Assembly (NCBI GenBank): GCA_900468535.1
Contig: UBTY01000040.1
Span: 49,195 to 113,194 of the forward strand
DNA: 64,000 nucleotides
From: Hyphomicrobiales bacterium
GTDB taxonomy: Bacteria > Pseudomonadota > Alphaproteobacteria > Rhizobiales > Rhizobiaceae
Reading direction: 5' to 3'
The translations under genes and the position numbers were made by a program. The notes under the pieces were generated by a model. The model was not told the origin of the DNA. It saw nothing but the letters and a program-made list of their open reading frames with translations, and made no database searches. This document shows positions 1 to 8,522 of the stretch, piece by piece (position 1 is the first letter of the stretch; every line of letters starts with the position of its first letter).

Positions 1-681
1 ATCACCGGCAATGGCCGTTTCGATCACAAGCCCGGTCATTGCCAGCAGACCGACGCATGCCAATCCGAGCGAGACAGCGACACCCACGGACGAAACGAAA
101 ATCGTTCCTCCGATGACGCCGGTTATAAACGAGATCCATGAACATCCATGCACGCGCGCATGCGACCAGCTGACCGAGTTCTTGAAAGCATGAGCGATGG
201 CCTGACCGAAGCCGAACAACGCTCCGGTAATGAACCCTTTTCCGACGTCCGTGCCCGAGACGTTCTGGTGCATGACATTCTGCATTCCCATCGTTAGTCC
301 GACGAGCAGCAAGGCAGGGGCGTCAAACCCGATGGCTGCCAGAAAGGCCGAAACGCAACAGAGCGTGATCTCGCTTAAAACCAGAGCCAGAAGGGGTCGC
401 TCAAGGGCATCCGATATCAGCGTTCCCATCGCGGAGCCCACAACGAATGCAGAAATCACGTAGAACGCCTGGAGGACATCGCTCCATTTTCCGAGTGCGA
501 ATGACATGCCCAAGTGTGTGCTGTTTCCACTCATGAAGGACACATACAGATGGTTGAGCTGCTGATACCCGATGGCATCGAGGAAGCCCGCACTTGCGGT
601 GGCAATTGACGCAAATAGCATCGGCTTCGACGGGTTTTCCCGGCTTAATCTCTGCAGCAACAGGAGAGGAGTGCTTCGCAT
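1..681 (-). CDS. DUF1275 (YoaK) family membrane protein, 3' end cut by window edge
   Basis: The reverse strand from the ATG at 681 reads open for 227 codons to base 1 without a stop, so only the C-terminal end is missing; family members are about 220-250 residues. The protein is hydrophobic with about six membrane segments. It carries the family signature near the N-terminus, AGFLDAIGY followed by FMSGNST at about residues 50-56, and a later MGMQN motif. DUF1275/YoaK proteins are inner-membrane proteins of unknown, presumed transport function. It is transcribed leftward with no visible link to the aromatic genes. The family call is confident; the function is unknown. Confidence 0.8.
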   Translation of the reverse strand, partial: MRSTPLLLLQRLSRENPSKPMLFASIATASAGFLDAIGYQQLNHLYVSFMSGNSTHLGMSFALGKWSDVLQAFYVISAFVVGSAMGTLISDALERPLLALVLSEITLCCVSAFLAAIGFDAPALLLVGLTMGMQNVMHQNVSGTDVGKGFITGALFGFGQAIAHAFKNSVSWSHARVHGCSWISFITGVIGGTIFVSSVGVAVSLGLACVGLLAMTGLVIETAIAGD

Positions 682-747
682 GGTCGGATGCTACTTGTCA
701 GATGGCGACGCAGAGCTGCTCAAGCCGCTCTTTGATCCAATTGGTGG

Positions 748-1095
748 TCAGTCAGGGCAAACATCCGACCGGAATGGTAGATCACCGCGATTGTAAAACC
801 ATTCAGGATAGCACTCATCCTCGTCATCGAAGTTATCGAGAAATCCATCGCCATGGCGAAACCGACGCGTAATTCGGTGGGTCCGGTTGAGATCGCCACC
901 TTGAAACCCGAGGTGATCTCCATCGAATCCTTCACCCCCGTCGTGACTGTAACCACGCGAGCGATCGTCACCGCCGAAGCCGCCTTCGTGCCCGCCACTG
1001 TGATCGCCACGGGCGATCGCGGTGGTCGACATCAGGCAGGGAGTAGCGAGTGCCATCAAGCCAACCAGGATGGCATATGTCAGGCGCTTGGGCAT
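748..1095 (-). CDS. Small secreted Gly/Asp/His-rich hypothetical protein
   Basis: A 115-residue protein with a clear Sec signal peptide (MPKR start, hydrophobic core to about residue 25, cleavage near TAIARG). The mature part is low-complexity, rich in Gly, Asp and His (GDHSGGHEGGFGGDD), and ends in an acidic segment with two cysteines (DECYPEW and SDVC). AAGGAA lies about 8 bases before the ATG, supporting this start. I recognise no family. The composition would suit a periplasmic or extracellular metal-binding or intrinsically disordered protein, but that is inference. It lies between two unrelated genes and appears monocistronic. Confidence 0.55.
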   Translation of the reverse strand: MPKRLTYAILVGLMALATPCLMSTTAIARGDHSGGHEGGFGGDDRSRGYSHDGGEGFDGDHLGFQGGDLNRTHRITRRFRHGDGFLDNFDDEDECYPEWFYNRGDLPFRSDVCPD

Positions 1096-1334
1096 GGAAC
1101 GTTCCTTTTGAACGGCGAGAGGAAGACGGCTGCAATCCGCAGCAATCTAGCTCTTGCCGGCATGCCGGTGATCTATACCGACGTTTAACCGGCTCATACT
1201 TACAGGCATGAGCCGCGAGAACGTGCCGGGGCTACACCCAAAGCAAAGCCGGCTTCTCTTTCCCTATTGACGTCGAGAAGCAGAACCGACCAAACAGTCT
1301 TCAAAGCTGCGTCAGAGACGGGGGACGGGACCAG

Positions 1335-2090
1335 ATGCGTGAAACTGATTTCGTCAGCGGGTTCGCCAGGGGGCTGAAGGTGATCGAAGCCTTCGAGGAG
1401 ACCCGTCAGCGTCTGTCGATTGCCGAAGCCGCGAAGCTGACCGGGCTCGACCGCGCCACCGTGCGACGTTCGCTGCTTACCCTCGCAGAACTCGGCTATG
1501 CGGATTACGACGGGAAATTCTTCACTCTGACGCCCAAGATCCTGCGACTTGGACATGCCTACCTCTCGGCTACGCCCCTGCCGGTCCTGATCCAGCCGCA
1601 TCTCGATCAGCTGTCGGAAAAAGCGGGCCAGAGCGCTTCGGCCTCTGTGCTCGACAACACGGAGGTCGTCTACATCGCGCGCGCCTCGCAGCGTCGCGTC
1701 ATGTCGATCAACCTGACACCCGGAAGCCGACTGCCGGCCTTCTGCGCCTCGATGGGGCGCGTCCTGCTGGCAGCGCTTCCGGAAGCCGAGGCTAGAGCCG
1801 TTCTTGCCCGCACGGACCTCAAGCCAAACACGCCGAACACCAAGACCGATGTCGAGGAGTTGCTGGCGGAGTTTCGACGCGTCCGTGAACAGGGCTACGC
1901 CCTTATAGACCAGGAGCTGGAAATCGGCCTTTGCTCGATCGCCGTTCCTGTCGAGAACGATCGCGGGCAGACGGTCGCCGCGATCAACATCGGCGCGCCG
2001 GCAGCGCACGTATCAGCCGCCGAAATGCCTGAGCGCTACCTGCCGCTGCTCAGAGAAACACAGAAGGCGCTTCGCCTCGTCTTGCGCTAG
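1335..2090 (+). CDS. IclR-family transcriptional regulator, PcaR/PobR-like
   Basis: The 251-residue protein has an N-terminal winged HTH (about residues 8-65, with LSIAEAAKLTGLDRATVRRSLLTL as helix-turn-helix; each part typical of IclR) and the C-terminal IclR effector-binding domain (about 80-250). It resembles the PcaR/PcaU/PobR subgroup that senses protocatechuate, beta-ketoadipate or 4-hydroxybenzoate. Its position beside pobA and the pca genes supports an aromatic-pathway role. PcaR of related bacteria controls pcaIJF, which is not in this window, so the target may lie elsewhere. It converges on the AraC gene, and the two genes share the bases of one CTAG as stop codons. Confidence 0.8.
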   Translation: MRETDFVSGFARGLKVIEAFEETRQRLSIAEAAKLTGLDRATVRRSLLTLAELGYADYDGKFFTLTPKILRLGHAYLSATPLPVLIQPHLDQLSEKAGQSASASVLDNTEVVYIARASQRRVMSINLTPGSRLPAFCASMGRVLLAALPEAEARAVLARTDLKPNTPNTKTDVEELLAEFRRVREQGYALIDQELEIGLCSIAVPVENDRGQTVAAINIGAPAAHVSAAEMPERYLPLLRETQKALRLVLR

Positions 2091-2974
2091 CCGCCAAGCT
2101 TGGCGCGCTCCGCCAGCCGCCATGCCCGAGGGGTCTGACCGGTCTGCTTGAGAAAGAACCGCGAGAAATACGCGGGATCGGAGAAGCCGAGGCGATAGCC
2201 GATCTCCTGAACGCTGCCAAACGTGAACACCAGTTCGCGCTTGGCGTCATCCAGCAGCTTGCGAGCGATCAGTTCATGCGCACCGTAGCCGGTCGTTGCG
2301 CGAACGATCCGATTTAGATGGGTCGGGGAGATGCCGAGTGCCTTCGCATAGAACGCCGCAGGCTGATGCGATTTGAGATGCTGCTGGATCAGACCATGCA
2401 GCAGCTCCATGCGGCGTTCGTTTTCGTCTGCAGCCGCCTTCTCCTCCGGCCCTGCGGAAGACAGCCGTGCGGTCAGCAGCAGCGCGGCAGTCAGATAGGA
2501 TTCCAGCAAGTCATTGCGCCCGACCCGCTGCTCTGAGAACTCCTGCCCAAGCCGCCGCAGGCAGGTTGCGACATGGCGAGCGTCCTCGTCGTTGAGATCG
2601 AGTTTCGTCAGGTGCGGCGATGCCATCCAGGCGCCGAGCCGGCTGCGGTCGCCGGGGATCGCCTTCAGATGCGAACTCAGTACCGTGATGACGAAGCCAT
2701 CGATATCCTTGGAGAAACGAAAGCCGTGATCGAGCCCGGGAGGAACTGTGACCACCGACTGGGCTTCGATAGGGCGCCAGATGCCTGAAGACATCGCCTC
2801 CCCGGATCCGCTATCTATGTACAATATCTGAAAGAAACTATCGTGGCGATGCGGCCGGATTTCCCAGTGGTGCAGGCTGCTTCTTGACGGAATCGTTTCG
2901 CAGTGCAGCCAAAAATCCGGTTTTTGGCCGCTGCTTTCGCCATAGAGTTCGTATGTCGGAACGCTCCTCGCCAC
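2087..2974 (-). CDS. pobR: AraC-family regulator, probable PobR (activator of pobA)
   Basis: A 295-residue AraC/XylS regulator. The N-terminal half is a cupin-like sensing domain (HHWEIRPHRHDSFFQILYI at about residues 35-53; conserved His). The C-terminal half has the double HTH, ending in GFSDPAYFSRFFLKQTGQTP, the classic AraC signature. It is divergent from pobA, with about 114 bases between the start codons. In rhizobia and some pseudomonads an AraC-type PobR activates pobA in response to 4-hydroxybenzoate, and position and architecture both fit. The effector is inferred from context. Confidence 0.8.
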   Translation of the reverse strand: MARSVPTYELYGESSGQKPDFWLHCETIPSRSSLHHWEIRPHRHDSFFQILYIDSGSGEAMSSGIWRPIEAQSVVTVPPGLDHGFRFSKDIDGFVITVLSSHLKAIPGDRSRLGAWMASPHLTKLDLNDEDARHVATCLRRLGQEFSEQRVGRNDLLESYLTAALLLTARLSSAGPEEKAAADENERRMELLHGLIQQHLKSHQPAAFYAKALGISPTHLNRIVRATTGYGAHELIARKLLDDAKRELVFTFGSVQEIGYRLGFSDPAYFSRFFLKQTGQTPRAWRLAERAKLGG

Positions 2975-3007
2975 AGTCTCCTCCCTGCGCCAGATGTTCG
3001 ATTAGTG

Positions 3008-3026
3008 CAATTTCATGCCGGAATTG
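3008..3026. promoter_or_regulatory. Imperfect dyad in the pobR-pobA divergent promoter region
   Basis: CAATT and AATTG arms (with one mismatch in the extended arms TC/GG) flank a nine-base centre, midway between the divergent start codons at 2974 and 3089. It is a candidate regulator site; no direct proof that PobR binds here. Confidence 0.25.
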
Positions 3027-3088
3027 TCCATTGTTGATTGCTCTCGGCGTCGTCAGAATTTGACCAAAGACAAGTGCGGGAGGACACC

Positions 3089-4261
3089 ATGCGCACCAAG
3101 GTAGTCATTATCGGCTCCGGCCCATCGGGGCTTTTGCTCGGCCAGTTGCTGACGGAAGCCGGCATCGACAACATCATCCTGGATCGCGTTGGGAAGGACT
3201 ACATTCTTGGTCGCGTCCGCGCCGGCGTGCTGGAGGAAGGTACGGTCGGTCTGATCGACAAGGCCAAGGCGGGAACGCGCATGCATGCCGAGGGGCTCCA
3301 GCATGACGGCTTCTCGCTCGCCTTCGACGGTCGCGACCACCGTATCGACCTTTTCGGTCTGACCGGCGGCAAGCGCGTCATGGTCTACGGCCAGACGGAA
3401 GTCACTCGCGACCTGATGGAGCGGCGCGAGATCTCGGGCGCCGAGACGATCTACGAGGCAGCGAACGTTCAGCCTCACGATTTCGATGGAGCCGCGCCCT
3501 ACGTCACCTACGAGAAGAACGGCACCGTCAGGCGCATCGATTGCGATTTCATCGCAGGTTGCGACGGCTTTCACGGCGCCAGCCGCAAGGCCGTGCCGGA
3601 CAAATCGCTCCGCACTTTCGAGAAAGTCTATCCGTTCGGCTGGCTCGGAATTCTGGCCGATGTCGCGCCCGTCAACCACGAGCTGATCTATGCCAACCAT
3701 CCGCGCGGATTTGCGCTCTGTTCCATGCGATCGGCGCACCGCAGCCGCTACTACATCCAGTGCTCGCTTGACGAGAAAATCGAGAACTGGAGCGACGATC
3801 GCTTCTGGGACGAATTGCGGCGGCGCCTGCCCGCGCACCACGCGGAAGCGCTTGTGACCGCTCCCTCCTTCGAGAAGTCGATTGCGCCACTCCGCTCCTT
3901 CGTTGCCGAACCGATGCGCTTCGGCCGCCTGTTCCTTGTCGGCGATGCTGCCCACATCGTCCCGCCGACGGGCGCCAAGGGCCTCAATCTTGCGGCGAGC
4001 GACGTGCATTACCTGTTCTCGGGCTTGATGGAACACTATCAGGATCGCTCGAATGCAGGTATCGACGCCTATTCTCAGAAAGCGCTGGCGCGGGTTTGGA
4101 AAGCGGTTCGCTTTTCGTGGTGGATGACGACGATGATGCACCGGTTTCCCGACACCGGTGATTTCGACCAGAAGATTCAGGAAGCCGAACTCGACTATCT
4201 CACGCATTCGCGCGCTGCCTCGACCGCACTTGCGGAAAACTACGTCGGCCTTCCCTACTAG
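3089..4261 (+). CDS. pobA: 4-hydroxybenzoate 3-monooxygenase
   Basis: This flavoprotein hydroxylates 4-hydroxybenzoate to protocatechuate using NAD(P)H and O2, feeding the pca genes downstream. The 390-residue length matches PobA (about 390-394). It shows the FAD dinucleotide motif IIGSGPSGLLLG (residues 6-17), the middle DG motif (CDGFHGASR), and the second FAD/ribityl motif RLFLVGDAAHIVPPTGAKGLNLA. I chose the ATG at 3089 because GGGAGG sits seven to twelve bases upstream and PobA proteins start just before the dinucleotide fold; an in-frame upstream ATG at 3038 would add an unusual 17-residue leader. Confidence 0.96.
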   Translation: MRTKVVIIGSGPSGLLLGQLLTEAGIDNIILDRVGKDYILGRVRAGVLEEGTVGLIDKAKAGTRMHAEGLQHDGFSLAFDGRDHRIDLFGLTGGKRVMVYGQTEVTRDLMERREISGAETIYEAANVQPHDFDGAAPYVTYEKNGTVRRIDCDFIAGCDGFHGASRKAVPDKSLRTFEKVYPFGWLGILADVAPVNHELIYANHPRGFALCSMRSAHRSRYYIQCSLDEKIENWSDDRFWDELRRRLPAHHAEALVTAPSFEKSIAPLRSFVAEPMRFGRLFLVGDAAHIVPPTGAKGLNLAASDVHYLFSGLMEHYQDRSNAGIDAYSQKALARVWKAVRFSWWMTTMMHRFPDTGDFDQKIQEAELDYLTHSRAASTALAENYVGLPY

Positions 4262-4291
4262 CTCTCCTTCCGCCATCCACGGAAGGGAACT

Positions 4292-4329
4292 GTCAAACGG
4301 CGGCGGTTTGCGTCACGCCGCCGTTTGAC
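4292..4329. terminator. Strong hairpin terminator between convergent pobA and cyclase genes
   Basis: A perfect 14-base inverted repeat (GTCAAACGGCGGCG and its complement) around a ten-base loop, between two converging genes. It is followed on the + strand by gacttttat, a weak T-run. It probably serves both directions. Confidence 0.8.
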
Positions 4330-4335
4330 GGACTT

Positions 4336-5976
4336 TTATGTCGTACTTGGTGTTTGTTGTTCATCGATGACGGCCATGGCTTCCACCAGCGCTGCGCGAA
4401 CACGCGCACGTTCTTCGGGGTCGAGCTGTGCCGTGTCGAGGTGCAGATCGAGGCCGGCGAAATGCTCGCTGAGGACACGCAGGTTGCGATCGGCTCCAAC
4501 CAATCCGTTGACCGCATAGGGCACGATCTCCCGCTGGATACCCTTCATGGTGATCGGCGGGAGCGGTGTCGCGTCGACGATATCCTTCACCAGCGCGTAG
4601 GTTTCGTAGCTGATGACGATCTTCCCACCCTCGGCTATCGACTGCAGCCGTGCGGCCAGGTTGGCCTCGGCGCCGATGATCGTGTAATCCATGCGGTCGT
4701 TGCTGCCGAAATTGCCGACGTTGCAGTAACCGGAGTTGATGCCCATTCGGACGACGAACGGCTCTTCCGTGCCGTCGAGCCTCCATTTTTCCTTGAGCTC
4801 TCCGAGACGCCGCTGCATGTCGACAGCCATACGAAGACACGCTTTCGCGTCCTCGACGGCACCGTTGGTTTCCGGATCGCCGAAAAAAACGAGCACGGCG
4901 TCACCGATAAACTTGTCGAGCGTGCCGCCATGCTTGAGCGCGATCGCCGCCATCTCGGTCAAGTATTCATTGAGCATTTCCGTCAGGGCCTCCGGCTGCA
5001 ACCGTTCCGCGGTGGCCGTGAAGTCCTTGATATCAGAGAAGAAGATGCTCAGCCGCTTGCGCTCCGTCTGAACGACGACGTCCTTCTGGCCGCTGAAAAT
5101 GCTCTTGTAGACCTGGGGCGAGAGATAACGCGAAATCTTCATCGAGATGCTGGCGAGGAATTCGTTGGCCGATTCCAGCTCGCGGTTGAAGCCCTGGATC
5201 AGCGCGGTCTGCCGCTGCTGGAAGATGATAAAGCCGATGCCGAGCGCGGCCATGCAGAGAAAATAGAGCAGCAGATATTTGAACGCGAAAACGTTGCGCG
5301 CAAACGGCTGCTTGATGATGACCTCCTGGATGCCGCGCACATCACCGACCTTCCAGTCTGTCTTCGGGCTTTCCGGATGGGTGTTGTGACATGCCACGCA
5401 TGCCTTCCCCATGATGACGGGTGTCACCAGCCGAAAAGTGTTGGTGAAGCCGCTGCGGGTGATTTCAGTCGGTGTCTGCTTCGGATCTCCGCGCAATGCG
5501 GTCAGTGCATTCGTCTCGAACGCGTCGAGAGGATGCGGCGCGCGCCGCTTGAACGGCAGGTCGGAAAGAAAGCGATAGGTGATGTTGGCCTGCTGCTGGC
5601 GGATCACATCGCCGAGTTCCAGAGAAAGCGTGGCGGGGATAGGGATTGCGCCGGGGATCTCGGCATATTCGTGCGTGACCACCGTTCCGGCGTCGTCGCC
5701 GGCCGCATGCGCCGCAAGAATCCGTCCGACGACATTGCTGGCGTAGTAGGAGCGGATGCTAGTGATCAGCGAGCTCATGTCCTCGGCCTGGCGTTTGACC
5801 GCGCCCTGCGAGAGGGTGCTGACGTCAAGCCAGACGGCAACGGGCAATCCCGCCAGCATCGCCAGGATCATGAAGGTGATGAAGTATCCTGACTTTCGCG
5901 CGATGTGACCGCGATCCGCTCCGTATGCCACGATAAACCTCGTCAAGATTGATCCAGGCCAGCGCTGAACAGCCAC
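4336..5976 (-). CDS. Membrane class III adenylate cyclase with DUF3365 heme-type sensor domain
   Basis: A 546-residue protein with: TM1 (about 33-50); an extracytoplasmic DUF3365 (Tll0287-like) sensor with a c-type heme motif CVACH (C193, C196, H197); TM2 (about 231-251); a linker; and a class III cyclase domain (about 305-490). The two metal aspartates are D315 (FFSDIKDFT) and D359 (KFIGDAV). The purine-specifying pair looks adenylate-type (K355, T432), and the transition-state residues N439 and R443 are present. So it should make cAMP in response to redox or a gas ligand at the heme; the ligand is unknown. It starts with GTG and has no clear Shine-Dalgarno, so the exact start is uncertain. 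It is one of four cyclase-like genes in this window. Confidence 0.88.
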   Translation of the reverse strand: MAVQRWPGSILTRFIVAYGADRGHIARKSGYFITFMILAMLAGLPVAVWLDVSTLSQGAVKRQAEDMSSLITSIRSYYASNVVGRILAAHAAGDDAGTVVTHEYAEIPGAIPIPATLSLELGDVIRQQQANITYRFLSDLPFKRRAPHPLDAFETNALTALRGDPKQTPTEITRSGFTNTFRLVTPVIMGKACVACHNTHPESPKTDWKVGDVRGIQEVIIKQPFARNVFAFKYLLLYFLCMAALGIGFIIFQQRQTALIQGFNRELESANEFLASISMKISRYLSPQVYKSIFSGQKDVVVQTERKRLSIFFSDIKDFTATAERLQPEALTEMLNEYLTEMAAIALKHGGTLDKFIGDAVLVFFGDPETNGAVEDAKACLRMAVDMQRRLGELKEKWRLDGTEEPFVVRMGINSGYCNVGNFGSNDRMDYTIIGAEANLAARLQSIAEGGKIVISYETYALVKDIVDATPLPPITMKGIQREIVPYAVNGLVGADRNLRVLSEHFAGLDLHLDTAQLDPEERARVRAALVEAMAVIDEQQTPSTT

Positions 5977-6144
5977 GACACGCGGATCGCAGTTTGGCGC
6001 CGCCTGCCCACTCTGTCATGCACCGGTAGTTCTGCCACGCATGTCGGCGAAGAGCCGTTCCCGCAATGCAATATCGAGAGGAGCATGCGTTACTCCACGC
6101 CGTCAACCGCACCATCGGTCCAATTTTGGAGGTATCTCGAGTGA

Positions 6145-6573
6145 CTAGACCTTACGAAACTCCAGTTCGTAGACGACTTCCTCGCCGTTCTTCGGATCAA
6201 CGCCGGGCGCACCGGTGATCGAGAGGCGGCTTCCGTCGATGGAAAAGGGTCTGATCAGGTCGCTGACGCCCCAGGCGGGGTTCCAGCTTGCGTCGACATG
6301 ATGGACGACGCGCCCGTTCTCGTATGTGTAGGTCCCGGCATAGGCGAGCATCGAGTCAAACAGAGCAGCCTTCTCGGCATCACTGGGTACCGCCCCCTTC
6401 AAGGCCGGTCTGTCCCGCCTGACGACGACCGCCATCACCCGCCCGTCCGGTTGATAGGACAGATATCCGACAGGATCGGGACCCATCGCATCCGTGACGG
6501 CGCCCGAGGCGACCGCCCGCCGCTTCCACGAGATCATTCTCCATGTCCCATGCAATGCTGCAGCACTTCCCAT
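6145..6573 (-). CDS. Lipocalin-like domain protein (Lipocalin_5 type)
   Basis: A 142-residue protein starting GTWRMISWKRR and continuing with GYLSYQPDGRVMAVVVR, a pattern of the lipocalin-like family PF13924: small cytoplasmic beta-barrels often found near aromatic or polyketide metabolism genes. The ATG at 6573 is preferred because GAGGGAGGGG lies just upstream; a longer reading frame to 6663 would add 30 residues without a comparable ribosome site. It lies about 67 bases downstream of pcaQ on the same strand, so it may be co-transcribed with it. Its substrate or function is not known. Confidence 0.75.
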   Translation of the reverse strand: MGSAAALHGTWRMISWKRRAVASGAVTDAMGPDPVGYLSYQPDGRVMAVVVRRDRPALKGAVPSDAEKAALFDSMLAYAGTYTYENGRVVHHVDASWNPAWGVSDLIRPFSIDGSRLSITGAPGVDPKNGEEVVYELEFRKV

Positions 6574-6640
6574 GGTCCCCTCCCTCGTGCGCAGTTCACG
6601 CACATAGATTAGCACGACCAAACATAAGCGAACAGGCTGC

Positions 6641-7570
6641 CTAAGCGCTCTCGACAGCGGCAACCTCGGCGGCCTCCCGGATCGTCTGCATCAGGATCGA
6701 TTGCGGAAGCGAAGGGATGGCATCGGTTCGCATGGTGAGGCCGACAGGCCCACGGGTCTCGGTCGTGTCGATCGGCAGCACGCGGAGGACGCCATCGCTG
6801 ACATCCGAGGCAACCACACCGCTCGAGATGATCCAGATCGCATCGCTTTTGCGAACGAAGGCTCGCCCAAAGGCGTCGGACACGGTCTCGATCTGGTTCG
6901 GCAGGCTCGCGACGCCGTTGGCGATCAGGAAACTCTCGACAAACGGCCTGATGATCGAGGCTCTCGTCGGCATCAGGACGGTGTAATCGCCGAGGTTGGC
7001 GAACAGGGATTGGCGTGCCTCCAACAGTGGATGACCCGCCCGGACCGCAAACACCACCTGCTCGGAATACAGATGTTCGAACGAGAAGCCGGCCATCTTT
7101 TCCGCGCTGGCAAGCCGGCCGACGACCACATCGAGATCGCCGACCCTCAGCTGTTCGAGAAGAACGGCATTCTCGCCGGTAACGATCTTGATCCGGCTCC
7201 AGGTGTTCTCTTTCAGGAAAAGCTCCATGGCGCGCGGCATGATCCGGGTCGATACCGTCGGAAGCGCACCGATGCGGATGGGTGGCGCTTCGCCGAAACG
7301 CTCCTGCGATACGGAATCCAGTCCCTGTCGCAGGGCAGTCAGCGCAGCGCCGGCATGCCGCAGGAACACCTCGCCATAGCGCGTGATCTTGATGCCGCGC
7401 CCGTCACGCTCGAAAACATCGACGCCCAGGACCTCTTCGAGTTCACGGATCGTCTTCGTAACCGCCGGCTGGCTGACGTGCAGCAGTTCCGCGGCCTTCA
7501 TCACGCTTTTCTGGCGCGCGACCTCGACAAATGTCTGCAGATGGCGAAACTTCACGCGACTATCGATCAT
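6641..7570 (-). CDS. pcaQ: LysR-family activator of protocatechuate genes, PcaQ
   Basis: A 309-residue LysR-type regulator with N-terminal HTH (VMKAAELLHVSQPAVTKTIRELEE) and a C-terminal periplasmic-binding-like effector domain. It is divergent from pcaD, the defining arrangement of PcaQ in Agrobacterium and Sinorhizobium, where it activates pcaDCHGB with beta-carboxy-cis,cis-muconate or gamma-carboxymuconolactone as co-inducer, and also activates the protocatechuate importer. I prefer the ATG at 7570 (protein begins MIDSRVKFRHLQ). An ATG three codons upstream at 7579 overlaps the putative PcaQ site. pcaQ probably represses itself through the same intergenic site. Confidence 0.93.
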   Translation of the reverse strand: MIDSRVKFRHLQTFVEVARQKSVMKAAELLHVSQPAVTKTIRELEEVLGVDVFERDGRGIKITRYGEVFLRHAGAALTALRQGLDSVSQERFGEAPPIRIGALPTVSTRIMPRAMELFLKENTWSRIKIVTGENAVLLEQLRVGDLDVVVGRLASAEKMAGFSFEHLYSEQVVFAVRAGHPLLEARQSLFANLGDYTVLMPTRASIIRPFVESFLIANGVASLPNQIETVSDAFGRAFVRKSDAIWIISSGVVASDVSDGVLRVLPIDTTETRGPVGLTMRTDAIPSLPQSILMQTIREAAEVAAVESA

Positions 7571-7577
7571 GGATTTC

Positions 7578-7625
7578 ATAACCTTATAGTTATCGAAAGG
7601 CCATGAAATATCATTTTACCTAACC
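7578..7625 (+). promoter_or_regulatory. PcaQ recognition site and downstream box of the pcaD promoter
   Basis: ATAACC-TTAT-AGTTAT (7578-7593) is a near dyad resembling the reported PcaQ motif ATAACC-N4-GGTTAA. A second box, TCATTTTACCTAACC, lies at 7611-7625, 33 bases downstream and 88 bases before pcaD. The same pair with the same spacing precedes the transporter operon at 11420-11467. The two would correspond to the recognition and activation sites of a LysR regulator, the second probably overlapping -35. Confidence 0.7.
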
Positions 7626-7712
7626 AGATTAAACATCCAATTTGTCAATGGGTCTGCGCGTAGCGGTGGCAGTCGAAAGACTGGCTAAGGCAGCGCAGAG
7701 AGGAGATTTGCA

Positions 7713-8522
7713 GTGCAGTTTGCTCATATCAACGATATCGCCATTCACTATCAGCTGATCGGCGCCGCCGCCGGCAAGCCCGTGATCGTCTTCGCCAATT
7801 CGCTTGGCACCGACTTCCGTATCTGGCGCGACGTTATCGTGCGCCTGGCCGGCGATTACGCGATCGTTCTCTACGATATGCGCGGGCACGGGCTTTCCGA
7901 TGTCGGCCAGGTGCCCTACTCGATGCAGGACCATGCCTCCGATTTGATCGGCCTCCTGGATCTGCTGTCGGTCAAGCAGGCCTTCATCTGCGGCCTTTCG
8001 GTCGGCGGACTGATTGCGCAGGCGCTCTATGAGCAGCGGCCTGATCTGGTGCGCGGCCTCATCCTCTGTGACACCGCTCATAAGATCGGCACCACGGAAA
8101 GCTGGAACTCCCGCATCGCGACGGTCGCCAGCAAAGGCATCGGCAGCATCGTCGATGGCGTGATGAAACTGTGGTTCACGCCGGCATTCCGTCGTCCCGA
8201 GAACACCGCCTATCACGGCTACTGCAACATGCTCGTCCGGCAGCCGCTGGAGGGGTATATCGCTACCTGCGAAGCGATCCGCGATGCCGACTACACGGTT
8301 GCGGCCACCCGGATTGGCGTTCCGACGATCTGCATCGTCGGCGATCAGGACGGCTCGACGCCGCCTGAACTCGTCAAGTCCACCGCCAAGCTTATTCCAA
8401 ACGCCCGTTTCGAGATCATTCGCGATGCCGGGCATATCCCCTGCGTGGAACAGCCCGAAGCCCTGACGGCAGTCATCCGCGCATTTATCGATTTCGCATT
8501 GCATGGAGAAAAGAGCCCATGA
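7713..8522 (+). CDS. pcaD: 3-oxoadipate enol-lactonase
   Basis: An alpha/beta-hydrolase (269 residues; the family is about 260-270) that hydrolyses beta-ketoadipate enol-lactone to beta-ketoadipate. It shows the nucleophile elbow GLSVGG (Ser near residue 96), the oxyanion strand near YDMRGHGLSD, and the catalytic His in DAGHIPCVEQPE; Asp is in VGDQDGSTPPE. It starts with GTG at 7713, preceded by GAGGAG nine bases upstream. It is the first gene of pcaDCHGB and overlaps pcaC by four bases, implying translational coupling. Confidence 0.95.
   Translation: MQFAHINDIAIHYQLIGAAAGKPVIVFANSLGTDFRIWRDVIVRLAGDYAIVLYDMRGHGLSDVGQVPYSMQDHASDLIGLLDLLSVKQAFICGLSVGGLIAQALYEQRPDLVRGLILCDTAHKIGTTESWNSRIATVASKGIGSIVDGVMKLWFTPAFRRPENTAYHGYCNMLVRQPLEGYIATCEAIRDADYTVAATRIGVPTICIVGDQDGSTPPELVKSTAKLIPNARFEIIRDAGHIPCVEQPEALTAVIRAFIDFALHGEKSP

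Noticed and set aside
1200..2009. 269-codon open frame antisense to the IclR regulator
   Set aside because: No domain signal; the regulator on the + strand is clear.
3053..4276. Long open frame antisense to pobA
   Set aside because: pobA has all flavoprotein motifs; the antisense frame has none.
4354..5892. 512-codon open frame antisense to the heme cyclase
   Set aside because: Shadow of a GC-rich gene; no motif, while the minus strand shows complete cyclase motifs.
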